Below the pieces are notes generated by a model. It worked only from the letters and a program-made list of their open reading frames with translations, did not search any database and had not been told where the DNA came from. From Paracidovorax valerianellae (GTDB lineage Bacteria > Pseudomonadota > Gammaproteobacteria > Burkholderiales > Burkholderiaceae_C), in the NCBI RefSeq assembly GCF_900102625.1, contig NZ_FMZC01000001.1, positions 551,682 through 615,681 of the forward strand: DNA of 64,000 bases. The letters run 5' to 3'. The translations under genes and the position numbers were made by a program. Below, one piece after another: positions 52,451 to 62,700 of this stretch (positions are counted from its first letter, which is position 1; every line of letters starts with the position of its first letter).

Positions 52451-54454
52451 ATGTCCGATCCTATAGACCTCACCCGACTCATCTTTGGCCGCCTCTCCTG
52501 GGAGGCCATTCCACTGCACGAACCGATCCTGATCGCGACGTTCGCCGCCGTCATCCTGGGCGGCATCGCCGTGCTCGGTGCGCTGACCTACTTCAAGCTA
52601 TGGGGCTACCTGTGGCGCGAGTGGTTCACCAGCATCGACCACAAGAAGATCGGCATCATGTACATCATCCTCGGGCTGGTGATGCTGATGCGCGGCTTCG
52701 CCGACGCGATCATGATGCGGATGCAGCAGGCCATCGCCTTCGGCGACAACCCCGGCTTCCTGCCGCCGCACCACTACGACCAGATCTTCACGGCGCACGG
52801 CGTGATCATGATCTTCTTCGTGGCGATGCCACTGGTCACGGGCCTGATGAACTACGTGGTGCCGCTGCAGATCGGCGCGCGCGACGTGGCCTTCCCGTTC
52901 CTTAATAACTTCAGCTTCTGGATGACCACCAGCGGCGCGGTGCTGGTGATGGCCTCGCTGTTCGTGGGCGAGTTCGCCAAGACCGGCTGGCTGGCGTATC
53001 CGCCGCTGTCGGGCATCCTGCACAGTCCTGACGTGGGGGTGGATTACTACATCTGGTCCCTGCAGATCGCGGGGGTGGGCACGCTGCTCTCGGGGGTCAA
53101 CCTGCTGGTGACCATCGTGAAGATGCGCGCACCCGGTATGAGCCTCATGAAGATGCCCGTGTTCACCTGGACCTCGCTGTGCACCAACGTGCTGATCGTC
53201 GCTGCCTTCCCGGTGCTGACGGCCGTGCTCGCCCTGCTGTCGCTGGACCGCTACGCCGGTTTCAACTTCTTCACGAACGACTTCGGCGGCAACTCGATGA
53301 TGTACGTGAACCTGATCTGGATCTGGGGCCACCCTGAGGTCTACATCCTGATCCTGCCGCTGTTCGGCGTGTTCTCCGAGGTGGTCTCCACCTTCAGCCG
53401 CAAGAAGCTGTTCGGCTATGCCTCGATGGTCTACGCCACGGTGGTGATCACCATCCTGTCGTACCTCGTGTGGCTGCACCACTTCTTCACCATGGGCTCC
53501 GGCGCCAGCGTGAACTCGTTCTTCGGCATCACGACCATGATCATCTCGATCCCGACCGGGGCGAAGATCTTCAACTGGCTGTTCACCATGTACAAGGGCC
53601 GTATCAAGTTCGAGGTGCCCATGCTGTGGACCATCGGCTTCATGGTGACCTTCGTCATCGGCGGCATGACCGGCGTGCTGCTGGCCGTGCCACCGGCCGA
53701 CTTCGTGCTGCACAACAGCCTGTTCCTGATCGCCCACTTCCACAACGTGATCATCGGCGGCGTGGTGTTCGGCCTGTTCGCCGGCATCAACTACTGGTAC
53801 CCCAAGGCGTTCGGCTACAAGCTCGACCCGTTCTGGGGCAAGTGCTCGTTCTGGTTCTGGCTGATCGGCTTCTGGATGGCCTTCATGCCGCTGTACGTGC
53901 TGGGCCTGATGGGCGTCACCCGCCGCATGAGCCACTTCGAGGACACCTCGCTGCAGATCTGGTTCCAGATTGCCGCGTTCGGCGCCGTGCTGATCGCACT
54001 GGGCATCGGCAGCTTCCTGATCCAGCTGGTGGTCAGCTGGCGCAACCGCGAAGCCCTGCGCGACACGACGGGCGACCCATGGGGTGGCCGCACGCTGGAA
54101 TGGTCCACGTCGTCGCCACCGCCCGCCTACAACTTCGCGTTCACGCCGCAAGTGCATGACAACGATGCCTGGCACGACATGAAGCAGCGCGGCTACGAGC
54201 GTCCGCTGGGCGGTTTCATCCCGGTGCACATGCCCAAGAACACCGCCGCTGGCGTGGTCATCGCGGGCATCTGCACGGTGCTGGGCTTCGCGCTGATCTG
54301 GCACATGTGGCTGCTGGCAGGCGTGTCGTTTGCCGCACTGCTGGTCGTGAGCATCGCCCACACCTTCAACTACCAACGCGACTACTACATCGACGCGGAC
54401 ACCGTTGCCCGCACCGAATCCGATCGCACCCGTCTCCTGGCCAGCCATGTCTGA
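52451..54454 (+). CDS. cyoB: Cytochrome bo3 ubiquinol oxidase subunit I
   Basis: A 667-residue heme-copper oxidase subunit I with about 15 helices. It carries the low-spin heme ligand region ([21 protein letters not shown]), the copper-B/tyrosine crosslink motif [12 protein letters not shown], the HH pair in WLHHFFTMG and the K-channel Thr/Lys region [11 protein letters not shown]. It reduces O2 with ubiquinol electrons and pumps protons. An in-frame start is at ATG 52451; the end overlaps cyoC by 8 bp. Confidence 0.97.
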   Translation: MSDPIDLTRLIFGRLSWEAIPLHEPILIATFAAVILGGIAVLGALTYFKLWGYLWREWFTSIDHKKIGIMYIILGLVMLMRGFADAIMMRMQQAIAFGDNPGFLPPHHYDQIFTAHGVIMIFFVAMPLVTGLMNYVVPLQIGARDVAFPFLNNFSFWMTTSGAVLVMASLFVGEFAKTGWLAYPPLSGILHSPDVGVDYYIWSLQIAGVGTLLSGVNLLVTIVKMRAPGMSLMKMPVFTWTSLCTNVLIVAAFPVLTAVLALLSLDRYAGFNFFTNDFGGNSMMYVNLIWIWGHPEVYILILPLFGVFSEVVSTFSRKKLFGYASMVYATVVITILSYLVWLHHFFTMGSGASVNSFFGITTMIISIPTGAKIFNWLFTMYKGRIKFEVPMLWTIGFMVTFVIGGMTGVLLAVPPADFVLHNSLFLIAHFHNVIIGGVVFGLFAGINYWYPKAFGYKLDPFWGKCSFWFWLIGFWMAFMPLYVLGLMGVTRRMSHFEDTSLQIWFQIAAFGAVLIALGIGSFLIQLVVSWRNREALRDTTGDPWGGRTLEWSTSSPPPAYNFAFTPQVHDNDAWHDMKQRGYERPLGGFIPVHMPKNTAAGVVIAGICTVLGFALIWHMWLLAGVSFAALLVVSIAHTFNYQRDYYIDADTVARTESDRTRLLASHV

Positions 54455-55088
54455 TACCACCGCACTCCACCACCCCGGCGCCGCGGGCGCCCCGGCCAAG
54501 CCGGTCTTCCACTTGACGGAAGAGCATCACCCCCAGAACGGCACCCTGCTGGGCTTCTGGATCTACCTGATGAGCGACTGCCTCATCTTCGCGTGTCTGT
54601 TCGCCGTGTACGGTGTGCTGGGCCGCAGTTATGCGGCCGGCCCGTCCGGCGCCGATCTGTTCGACCTGCCCCTGGTGGCACTGAACACATCCATGCTGCT
54701 GCTGTCGTCCATCACGTATGGCTTCGCCATGCTGGAGATGCAGAAGAAGAAGCTCAACAACACCATGGTGTGGCTGGCCATCACCGGCCTGCTGGGCGCA
54801 GCCTTCATCGGCCTGGAACTGTATGAGTTCAACCACCTGATCCACGAAGGCGCCGGCCCCCAGCGCAGCGCTTTCCTGTCGGCCTTCTTCGGCCTGGTGG
54901 GCACCCACGGGCTGCACGTGAGCTTCGGCATCATCTGGCTCGTCGTGCTGCTGTTCCAGCTCAAGAAGCACGGCCTCAACCCCGCCAACCGCCGCCGCCT
55001 GCTCTGCCTGTCCATGTTCTGGCACTTCTTGGACGTGGTCTGGATCGGCGTGTTCACCTTCGTCTACCTGATGGGAGTCCTGCCATGA
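54447..55088 (+). CDS. cyoC: Cytochrome bo3 ubiquinol oxidase subunit III
   Basis: A 213-residue subunit III with five membrane helices: [80 protein letters not shown] and [24 protein letters not shown], all conserved. It stabilises the oxidase core. It overlaps cyoB at its start and cyoD at its end (ATGA). Confidence 0.97.
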   Translation: MSDTTALHHPGAAGAPAKPVFHLTEEHHPQNGTLLGFWIYLMSDCLIFACLFAVYGVLGRSYAAGPSGADLFDLPLVALNTSMLLLSSITYGFAMLEMQKKKLNNTMVWLAITGLLGAAFIGLELYEFNHLIHEGAGPQRSAFLSAFFGLVGTHGLHVSFGIIWLVVLLFQLKKHGLNPANRRRLLCLSMFWHFLDVVWIGVFTFVYLMGVLP

Positions 55089-55513
55089 GCACCCCCCACG
55101 ACCACAAAAACCTCACCAATACGCACGATGGCCAGCATGGCCATGACGACCACCACGGCCATCACGACGAAGACGAGGGCGCGAGCCACGGCTCCATGCG
55201 CGATTACGTGATCGGCTTCGGCGCCTCGGTCATCCTCACCGCCATTCCGTTCTGGCTGGTCATGGGCAAGGTGTTCGACAAGTCGAGCACGACCGCCCTG
55301 GTCATCCTGGGCTTCGCCGCGGTGCAGATCGTGGTGCACATGGTGTACTTCCTGCACATGAACACCAAGTCCGAAGGCGGCTGGAACATGCTGGCCCTGG
55401 TGTTCACCATCGTGCTCGTGGTCATCACACTGGCAGGCTCGCTCTGGGTGATGTTCCACCTGAACGCCAACATGATGCCCATGTCGATCCACGACATGAA
55501 GAACATGCCTTGA
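55085..55513 (+). CDS. cyoD: Cytochrome bo3 ubiquinol oxidase subunit IV
   Basis: A 142-residue small subunit with three helices ([67 protein letters not shown]). Its N-terminus is an exceptionally His/Asp-rich stretch ([20 protein letters not shown]) not found in E. coli CyoD and capable of metal binding. It overlaps cyoC at the start and the SURF1 gene at its stop. No cyoE follows, so heme O synthase must be encoded elsewhere. Confidence 0.95.
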   Translation: MSTPHDHKNLTNTHDGQHGHDDHHGHHDEDEGASHGSMRDYVIGFGASVILTAIPFWLVMGKVFDKSSTTALVILGFAAVQIVVHMVYFLHMNTKSEGGWNMLALVFTIVLVVITLAGSLWVMFHLNANMMPMSIHDMKNMP

Positions 55514-56406
55514 CCTCCCTTCCCGGCAGCACTGCTTCTTCGGCCCCTGCCGCCGCGCCCGCCCCGGGCGCGGACCGGCCGGCCCCGCCCCGCTCCAGGG
55601 CGGTGCTGGCGGCGATGGGAGTGTGTGCGCTGCTGGTGTTTGCCACGCTCGTGGCACTGGGCAGCTGGCAAGTGGCACGCCGCGCCTGGAAACTGGATTT
55701 GATCGAGCGCGTGGAGCAACGCATCCACGCCGCTCCCACCGCCCCCCCCTCCCCCGCCGACTGGCAACGCAACCCCGATGTGGCGCGCGACGCCGAGTAC
55801 CAGCACGTGCGCTTGCAGGGCACGTTCGACCACGCCAAGGAAGCGCTGGTGCAGGCCAACACCACGATGGGCGCGGGCTTCTGGGTGGTAACGCCGCTGC
55901 GCCAGGCCGACGGCACGGCCGTGCTTGTCAACCGGGGCTTCGTCCCCCCCGAAGCGCGCGACCCCGCCGCTCGCGGCACACCAGCACCCCAAGGCAATAC
56001 CGAAGTGATCGGCCTGTTGCGGCTGAGCGAGCCCGGCGGTGGTTTCTTGCGGCACAACGATCCCGCTGCCGACCGCTGGTTCTCGCGTGACGTGCAGGCC
56101 ATTGCAGCAGCGCGCGGCATTGCCCCGGTCGCGCCCTATTTCATCGACGCCGAAGCAGCCCCACGTTTCGCCGCGCAGCCGGCCCCCACGGCGGGGCCTG
56201 TGGCAGGCACGTCCGCCGAGGCCTCTCCTCAGTGGCCCGCAGGGGGCCTGACGGTGGTGCGCTTTCCGAACAGCCACCTGGTCTACGCCATCACCTGGTA
56301 CACGCTGGCCCTGATGGTGCTCGCAGGCGCATGGGTGGTGTGGCGCGACGACCAGAAGCGCCGCCGCCGCCAAACCGCGCAGCCCGCCGATGCCGCTCTC
56401 CACTGA
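55510..56406 (+). CDS. SURF1 family oxidase assembly protein
   Basis: A 298-residue SURF1 protein with two membrane helices, one near residues 35-57 (VLAAMGVCALLVFATLVALGSWQVARRAWK) and one at 255-280 (NSHLVYAITWYTLALMVLAGAWVVW). Between them lies a periplasmic domain with YQHVRLQGTFDH and LVNRGFVPP. SURF1 inserts heme in aa3-type oxidases; here it lies in a quinol-oxidase operon and probably serves bo3 assembly. The likely start is TTG at 55510, overlapping the cyoD stop (TTGA), an unusual start codon fixed by the context. Confidence 0.92.
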   Translation: MTSLPGSTASSAPAAAPAPGADRPAPPRSRAVLAAMGVCALLVFATLVALGSWQVARRAWKLDLIERVEQRIHAAPTAPPSPADWQRNPDVARDAEYQHVRLQGTFDHAKEALVQANTTMGAGFWVVTPLRQADGTAVLVNRGFVPPEARDPAARGTPAPQGNTEVIGLLRLSEPGGGFLRHNDPAADRWFSRDVQAIAAARGIAPVAPYFIDAEAAPRFAAQPAPTAGPVAGTSAEASPQWPAGGLTVVRFPNSHLVYAITWYTLALMVLAGAWVVWRDDQKRRRRQTAQPADAALH

Positions 56407-57727
56407 CACCGCCGCCGAGCGGCCTGCGCCGCGCACCCGCGCGGCCGTGGCCGACTCCACAGGACTCAAGAACCTGCAACAGCTGATCCAGCTGCGATGG
56501 ATCGCGGTAGTGGGCCAGCTGTTCACCATCGAAGTGGTGCATTACAGCCTGGGCATCATCCTGCCGCTGCAGCAGATGCTGATGGTGCTGGGCGCGCTGG
56601 TGGTGTTCAACACGGCGAGCCTGCTGCGCTGGCGCACCGGGCGACGCGTGCGCAACGTGGAGCTTTTCTTCGCCATGGTCGTGGACGTCGGCATGCTGAC
56701 GGCGCAGCTCTACCTGAGCGGCGGCACGACCAACCCGTTCGTATTCCTCTACCTGTTGCAGGTCACCCTGGCCGCCGTGCTGCTGCGCGCTGGTTACACG
56801 TGGACGATCGTGGCCATGACGGTCGCGTGCCTGGGCGGGCTGGCGCTTTTCAGCCGGCCGCTCGCGCTGCCGCTGGACCACGACCGCGGCCTGTACAGCC
56901 CCTACGTGCTGGGCATGCTCGTGTGCTTCATGCTCAACGCGGTGCTGCTCGTGATCTTCATCACGCGCATCGGGCGCAACCTGCGCCAGCGCGACGCGCG
57001 CCTGGCCACCATGCGCCAGCGCGCCGCCGAAGAGGACCACATCGTGCGCACCGGCCTGCTGGCCTCGGGCGCGGCCCATGAACTGGGCACGCCGCTGGCG
57101 ACCATGGCCGTGATCCTGGGCGATTGGCGCCGCATGCCCGCGCTGGCGCAAGATGCCGAACTCCAGGCCGAGATCGCCGAAATGCAGGCGCAGGTGCGGC
57201 GGTGCAAGACCATCGTGAGCGGCATCCTGCTGTCGGCCGGAGAGACCCGGGGCGAGGAATCCATGCAGACCACCGTTTGCACCTTTCTCGACCAGTTGGC
57301 CGAGGAATGGCGCAGCACCCGGCCCGTGGGCACCTTCGCCTACGATAACCAGTTCGGGCAGGACAGCCCCATGGTGTCGGATGTCACCCTGCAGCAGATG
57401 GTCTTCAACGTGTTGGACAATGCGCGGGATGCGTCGCCGCATTGGGTGGGCCTGGCGGCAGAGCGGCAGGCCGATGCGCTGCTGATCACCGTCACCGATG
57501 CCGGCCCCGGTTTCGCCCCCGCCATGCTGGAGCAGTTCGGCAAGCCCTACCAGTCCAGCAAGGGCCGGCCGGGCGGAGGATTGGGGCTGTACCTGGCCAC
57601 CAATGTGGCGCGCACGCTGGGCGGCACCATCACCGCGCGCAACCGCGCGGCGGGCGGCGCCGCCGTCACCATCACCCTTCCGCTCGCAGCCGTGGCGCTG
57701 CAGGAGACCCCGGACCATGGACGCTGA
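56390..57727 (+). CDS. regB: RegB/PrrB-type redox sensor histidine kinase
   Basis: A 445-residue sensor kinase with six N-terminal membrane helices. The heptad GGTTNPF (about residues 111-117) matches the quinone-binding GGXXNPF motif of RegB. The H-box ASGAAHELGTPLA carries the phosphorylated His (about 229), and RRCKTIVSGIL holds the cysteine equivalent to the redox-active Cys of RegB. The ATPase motifs are VFNVLDNARDAS (N), TDAGPGF (G1) and GRPGGGLGLYL (G2). RegB is thought to read the ubiquinone pool. It overlaps SURF1 at the start and regA at the end. Confidence 0.93.
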   Translation: MPLSTDTAAERPAPRTRAAVADSTGLKNLQQLIQLRWIAVVGQLFTIEVVHYSLGIILPLQQMLMVLGALVVFNTASLLRWRTGRRVRNVELFFAMVVDVGMLTAQLYLSGGTTNPFVFLYLLQVTLAAVLLRAGYTWTIVAMTVACLGGLALFSRPLALPLDHDRGLYSPYVLGMLVCFMLNAVLLVIFITRIGRNLRQRDARLATMRQRAAEEDHIVRTGLLASGAAHELGTPLATMAVILGDWRRMPALAQDAELQAEIAEMQAQVRRCKTIVSGILLSAGETRGEESMQTTVCTFLDQLAEEWRSTRPVGTFAYDNQFGQDSPMVSDVTLQQMVFNVLDNARDASPHWVGLAAERQADALLITVTDAGPGFAPAMLEQFGKPYQSSKGRPGGGLGLYLATNVARTLGGTITARNRAAGGAAVTITLPLAAVALQETPDHGR

Positions 57728-58253
57728 ACGCCTGCTGCTCATCGTGGAGGACGACGACGCCTTCGCGCGCACGCTGGCCCGCTCGTTCGAACGGCGCGGC
57801 TACCGCGTGCTGCACGCCGCCAACCTGCCCGAGGTGGAAGCCCTGCTGGCCGAGCACACCCCTGGCTACGCCGTGGTGGACCTGAAACTCAAGGGCGAAG
57901 CCTCGGGCCTGGCCTGCGTGCAAAAGCTGCATGCCGCCAGCGAAGACATGCTCATCGTCGTGCTGACGGGCTTCGCCAGCATCTCCACCGCGGTAGAGGC
58001 CGTGAAGCTGGGCGCCTGCCACTACCTCGCCAAACCGTCCAACACCGACGACATCGAAGCCGCTTTCGGCCTGACCGAAGGCAACATCGAGGTCGAGCTG
58101 ACCAACCGGTCCAGCTCGATCAAGACGCTGGAATGGGAGCGCATTCACGAAGTGCTGGCCGAAACCGGATTCAACATTTCCGAGACCGCGCGGCGCCTTG
58201 GCATGCACCGGCGCACATTGGCCCGCAAGCTGGACAAGCGGCGCGTGAACTGA
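57717..58253 (+). CDS. regA: RegA/PrrA-type response regulator
   Basis: A 178-residue regulator: receiver domain (LLLIVEDDDAFARTLARSFERRG, phosphoacceptor Asp about 56 in YAVVDLKLKGE, LTGFASISTAVEAVKLGACHYLAKP) and a C-terminal Fis-type helix-turn-helix (HEVLAETGFNISETARRLGMHRRTLARKL). This pairing is specific to RegA/PrrA/ActR, which adjust respiration, photosynthesis or carbon use to redox state. It overlaps regB by 11 bp. The cyo operon itself is a likely target. Confidence 0.93.
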   Translation: MDAERLLLIVEDDDAFARTLARSFERRGYRVLHAANLPEVEALLAEHTPGYAVVDLKLKGEASGLACVQKLHAASEDMLIVVLTGFASISTAVEAVKLGACHYLAKPSNTDDIEAAFGLTEGNIEVELTNRSSSIKTLEWERIHEVLAETGFNISETARRLGMHRRTLARKLDKRRVN

Positions 58254-58411
58254 GCCCTGCCTGCCGAACATCGATATCGACATCGATGGGAAGCATTGGT
58301 ACCCTAACGCCGACCTGACAGCGGGCCGTCGCCAGCAGAGCGAACGGCAAGGGAACCGCAGCCCTCCCAGGGCCCCGTCAGGCTCATCGACACCAAGGGA
58401 GGACAACGACC

Positions 58412-58960
58412 ATGCTGCGATCCAAAAAAGCGCGCCTAGCTGCCAGCGCGATGCTGGCCCTGGCTTTCATTGCACCGTCCGGCGCGGACGAAGCGTTGCG
58501 CAACTGGGGCAACGACCCCTTCTTCCAGATTTCCAGCGCCGTCGCGGCCTGCCCCCAACCGCTGGGGCCGCTGCTGAGCCAGCAGGAATGGCAGCGCGAA
58601 GAACACTATCGCGCCGAACGCGGCAACAGCTGCTACATCCAGGGCACTTGCCGCCTGTCCAGCGGCTACCGGTACGACAGTGAAATCAGCGAGGCCGTGA
58701 AACGGCGGCTCACCCATATCGCGGACCAGACCCAATGGGACCGCAAGTCCACCCTGTGGCTCATGCTGCAGCGGCGAATCATCTATGTGCAGGGCTGCGT
58801 GACCGCGGACTTCGACCGGGACGCCTTCGTGAAGCAACTGGCTGAAACGGCCGACGTGGTCACGGTCATCGACCAGATGGCGGTGCTCGGGCCACCGGAT
58901 GCCATCCGCTACCCGCTGGCACCGCCAGCGCAAACCCCTGCGACTGCGGCGAAGCCTTAG
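58412..58960 (+). CDS. Secreted BON-domain-like protein
   Basis: A 182-residue exported protein: signal peptide MLRSKKARLAASAMLALAFIAPSGA, a mature part with three cysteines in the first half (AACPQP, NSCYIQGTC) and from about residue 92 a BON-like fold (ISEAVKRRLTHIADQTQWDRKSTLWLMLQRRIIYVQGCVTADFDRDAFVKQLAETADVVTVIDQ). BON domains bind membranes or phospholipid and occur in OsmY-like periplasmic proteins. A GGGAGGA ribosome site precedes the ATG. The family call is by pattern only. Confidence 0.72.
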   Translation: MLRSKKARLAASAMLALAFIAPSGADEALRNWGNDPFFQISSAVAACPQPLGPLLSQQEWQREEHYRAERGNSCYIQGTCRLSSGYRYDSEISEAVKRRLTHIADQTQWDRKSTLWLMLQRRIIYVQGCVTADFDRDAFVKQLAETADVVTVIDQMAVLGPPDAIRYPLAPPAQTPATAAKP

Positions 58961-59697
58961 CCGCATTGAGCGCTCCGCCTTCGGGCTGCTAGGCCGACGG
59001 GCGTTGGAAGTTAGCCTGCAGCGCCGTCACGGCGCAGATTGAGCGCGCCCGTCGTTACTGAAAAGCGCCCGATCACACGCAGCCGATGTCAGGCGGCAGC
59101 CTGCGCACAGGCGCCATGCGCTCTCGACTAAAAGCCAATTCAACGGCTTTGACCCAACCCTCTCAACACGGAGCGCCTCAAGTGCGCCCGCTCCGAACGT
59201 CTCGCTTGACGCTGCAGTTCCGCGTTCAGGGGTCCACAAAGGGCTGCTGGTCAGACCTGCCGATGCAGAAATCTGTCTGCAGCGCTGGGCTCGGACGAAC
59301 TGCCTGGTCGCGAAACACCTTGGCCGATTCCAATATTTTTAACGTCGCCAGCAAGTTGTGCGGCTGAGCAAATTGCGTACGGCGGACCACGGCGCGGCCG
59401 TGAACTCTCTAAAAAATCCTTGGAAAACCACTGTTAATACGGTGCATAAGCCGAGCTTTTATCCGAAAAATACGAATAGCCATTGCAAAACAGTTCCCGA
59501 AACAGTAATTTACATATCATACAAATAACAATCAAACAAACCATCGACAAACAAACCTGTTTTTTTAGAAACTGAACCCGCAACCAAAACCCCCGAAAAA
59601 ATAGATCAGCCAAAAGCACGGGATCGGGGATCTTCAGAAAAGGATGGAACGCTTTAATCCGCTGGATTTATCCAGTTGGGCGGAGCTTTATCTTTTA
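58961..59697. other. Long gap without a supported gene; composition shift
   Basis: The first part (to about 59400) is GC-moderate and carries only short frames without ribosome sites; it may be decayed coding DNA. From about 59400 on it is strongly AT-rich, like the island at 17.4-20.6 kb. A 14-bp palindrome CTGGAT-TT-ATCCAG lies at 59662-59675. I see no tRNA or repeat boundary. Confidence 0.6.
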
Positions 59698-59730
59698 CTT
59701 TTCAATCCGGATATTCTCTGGATTGAAAAG
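59698..59730 (+). promoter_or_regulatory. Perfect 11-bp inverted repeat upstream of the NRPS-like gene
   Basis: CTTTTCAATCC (59698-59708) and GGATTGAAAAG (59720-59730) pair exactly around an 11-nt centre. It ends 24 bp before the first ATG (59755) and could be a regulator operator or an mRNA leader hairpin. No T-tract follows, so it is not a simple terminator. Confidence 0.7.
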
Positions 59731-59780
59731 CGCTGAAGAGAGGGGGTTACAAATATGGAAAACAAACTGGGGAATTTCCA

Positions 59781-62700
59781 ATGCGGGTGGACTCAAGCCA
59801 TTTTTCGATCGCTTCTGAAGCCGTTGACAGCGAAAAGCCCGAGGTGCCGAATCGGCCCGCAGAAAATCAATCAGTTAAAGAAAAAACCGGTGCCGCGTAT
59901 GTCCTCGGCAGCCACGTCCTTGGGCAGTACTCACGCCCGGCGGAAGCCCTGCCCGACGGCGAAGCCCGTGTCGGTCTCAGGGCGTTGGCGGCCGTCGCCG
60001 CGTTCGAGCTCTGCGACCGGCTCGACCTGCAGATCCCCGTCATGGTGCTGGACTTCTGGCGCAGCCGTAGTTTGGGCAAATCGGGGTTTGACGTTCAACC
60101 AGCAGTTCACCAGCCGATGTTCAAGGCCGGTTGGCCCGCGAATACCGATGCCTGTTGGAGAAAATGCCCAGCCAACCAAACTGGTGCATTGATCGATATA
60201 TCCAATGAAATTTCCGAAAATGGTGCGCTCAAGGTACAGCTGGCGGATCACGCCACGACCATTGAAATAGGCTCCGCCAAAATTCTTATCCATTGCCAGT
60301 TGGGAAATGGGATTGCATCCGCCGTCGTGATTGCCGACGCGCGTGATTTTGCAGCGCCAGCATGCAATGCCATCGCCGAGATTTATCTAGAAATTCTCTG
60401 CGCCATGATGGGGGACGAGAATATCTGCGCATCCCAAGCCGCAGGCATCGGAACGGCATCTCTCCAATATGCGCTGAATAATCTTTCAGGTCATTCGCAC
60501 GAATATGGTGCGTTTCTTTCCATTCCTGATTGGCTGGAGCAATCGGCGCAGCGCCATGGTGACCGCACTGCGTACTTCGGCAATTCGGCGCTCAGCTACC
60601 GCGACTTCAACGGCAAGGCCAACGCCTTGGCAGGCAAGCTGGCAGCCCGAGGAGCCGGGCCGGAAACGCCCGTGCCGGTGCTGCTGGGCAATAGCCTGGA
60701 ACTGCCTGTGTGCTACTTCGCACTGATGAAACTCGGCGCTGCGTTCGTGCCGCTGGACCCGGGGTGGCCGGTGGAGCGCCGCCAGCAAGCGCTGGAAGCT
60801 TTGAACAGTCCTGTCGTGCTCTGTGCCGACCTGTCCGCCGTGCCAGCGAGCCACCAAGACCGCGCCCTGGCAGTCGATGTCGCGCTTCTCGACGGCGCCT
60901 CGGCCGCCCGAATTCAGGCCCCGATCGCACCGGAGCAGGCCATCTACGGCATCTTCACTTCGGGAACGACCGGCCGGCCGAAGTGCGCCATGAACAACCA
61001 TGCAGGACTGACCAATCGGTTTCAGTTCATGACGCGCTATTTCCATCGCAACGGCGGCATCCGGTGCGTGCTGCAAAACACCCGGCACACGTTCGACTCG
61101 TCGGTCTGGCAGCTGTTCTGGCCCCTGACGGCAGGCGGCACCACGGTCATTCCGCAGGAGGGCGCCCACCTCGACCTCGAGGGCACGGTGGAGACGATCG
61201 CACGGCATGGCGTCGACATGACGGATTTCGTGCCCAGCGTGTTCAACCAGCTGGTGGTGCTGGCCGAGCACAGCCATGAGGTCCGCCATCGTCTCGCCAC
61301 GCTGCGTGAACTGGTGGTGGGCGGTGAAGAGATCACGCCGCAAATGGTGCATCGGCTGCGCGCCATCCTGCCGGCGCTGCGCATCACCAATGCGTATGGC
61401 CCGACCGAAACCTCGATCGGCATGGTGTTCCACCCGGTGGAGGATGCGGACGGGCTGTCGATCCCGCTGGGACGCCCGATCGACAACTGCCATGTCGTCG
61501 TGGTGGACGCAGCGCTTCGCCCCCTGCCGCCCGGCGCGCGGGGCGAATTACTGGTGGGCGGCGTGTGCGTGGGCAACGGCTACCTGGACGATGCAGAGCG
61601 CACGGCGGCCGCATTCGTGGACAACCCTTTTGCCAGCATTGCAGGGGCCAGGCTGTATCGCACCGGCGATCTCGGCTATTTCGACAGCCTCGGCCGGCTG
61701 CGCTTTTCGGGCCGCAGAGATTTCCAAGTGAAGGTCGGCGGCGTGCGCATCGAATTGGGCGAGATCGAAAGCGCCGCGGAGTTGTGCCCCGGCGTGAACC
61801 ATGCCAAGGCGATGACCGTGGGCCAGGGCGACGACCGTGCACTGGCGTTGTTTGCCGCCGGCGACCCGGGCCTGACGCGCGATGCGCTGGAAGCGCACTT
61901 GCGCGGTGCACTGCCTCGCCACACGGTGCCAAGGCACATCGTGGTGCTGGCCGAAATGCCGACCACCGACAACGGCAAACTCGACCGCAGGGCGCTGCTG
62001 CAACATCTTGAGCGCCCCGCCCTGGACACTCCGGCGGACGAGCCCCCGCCGCACGACGCGGCCACTCCGCAGGGCGATGCCGTGCTCGCGGTCTTTCGGC
62101 GGCAGCTTCAGCAGCCGTCGCTGAGCGCCGACGACGCTTTCTTCGAGCATGGCGGTGATTCGCTGCAGGCCGTCTCGCTGATCGTGTCGTTGGAAAAGCG
62201 CTTCGGCGTGCCCGTGCGCATCGCAGAACTGATGGCGCAGCCCACTGCGCGGCAGATCGCCGGCTGCATCGCAGCGAAACAGCGCAGCGCCGCTACGGGC
62301 CATGCCCACAGCCGCGATGAGTCCGGCGAAAGCGAAGCGCCTGATGACGAACAAGCGATGGAACGTGACGCCACGCTGCCACCCGGCTGGGTCGCCGCGC
62401 ACCGATCGGACCACGCGGTGGCGAGAGTGCCGTCCAGCATCTTCATGACGGGGGCCACCGGTTTCGTGGGAAGCCACCTCGCTCATGAAATTCTGTCGAA
62501 CGACCCCAACGCGACGGTGTATGCACTGTGCCGACAGGTCGGACAGATTGGACAGGCCGGACAAGCCGAAAGCACGCAGTCGGCACTGGTGGCGGGTTTG
62601 CAGCAGCGGGGCCTGTGGCGGCCCGACTTCCAAGGCCGGCTGGTGGCCGTTCCGGGCGATCTGGCACAGCCAGCGTTCGGCCTGGATGCGGCAGCCTGGA

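Noticed and set aside
59027..59367. Small frames on both strands in the long gap before the NRPS gene
   Set aside because: No ribosome sites, no recognisable motif and frames on both strands of equal quality; treated as possible decayed DNA.
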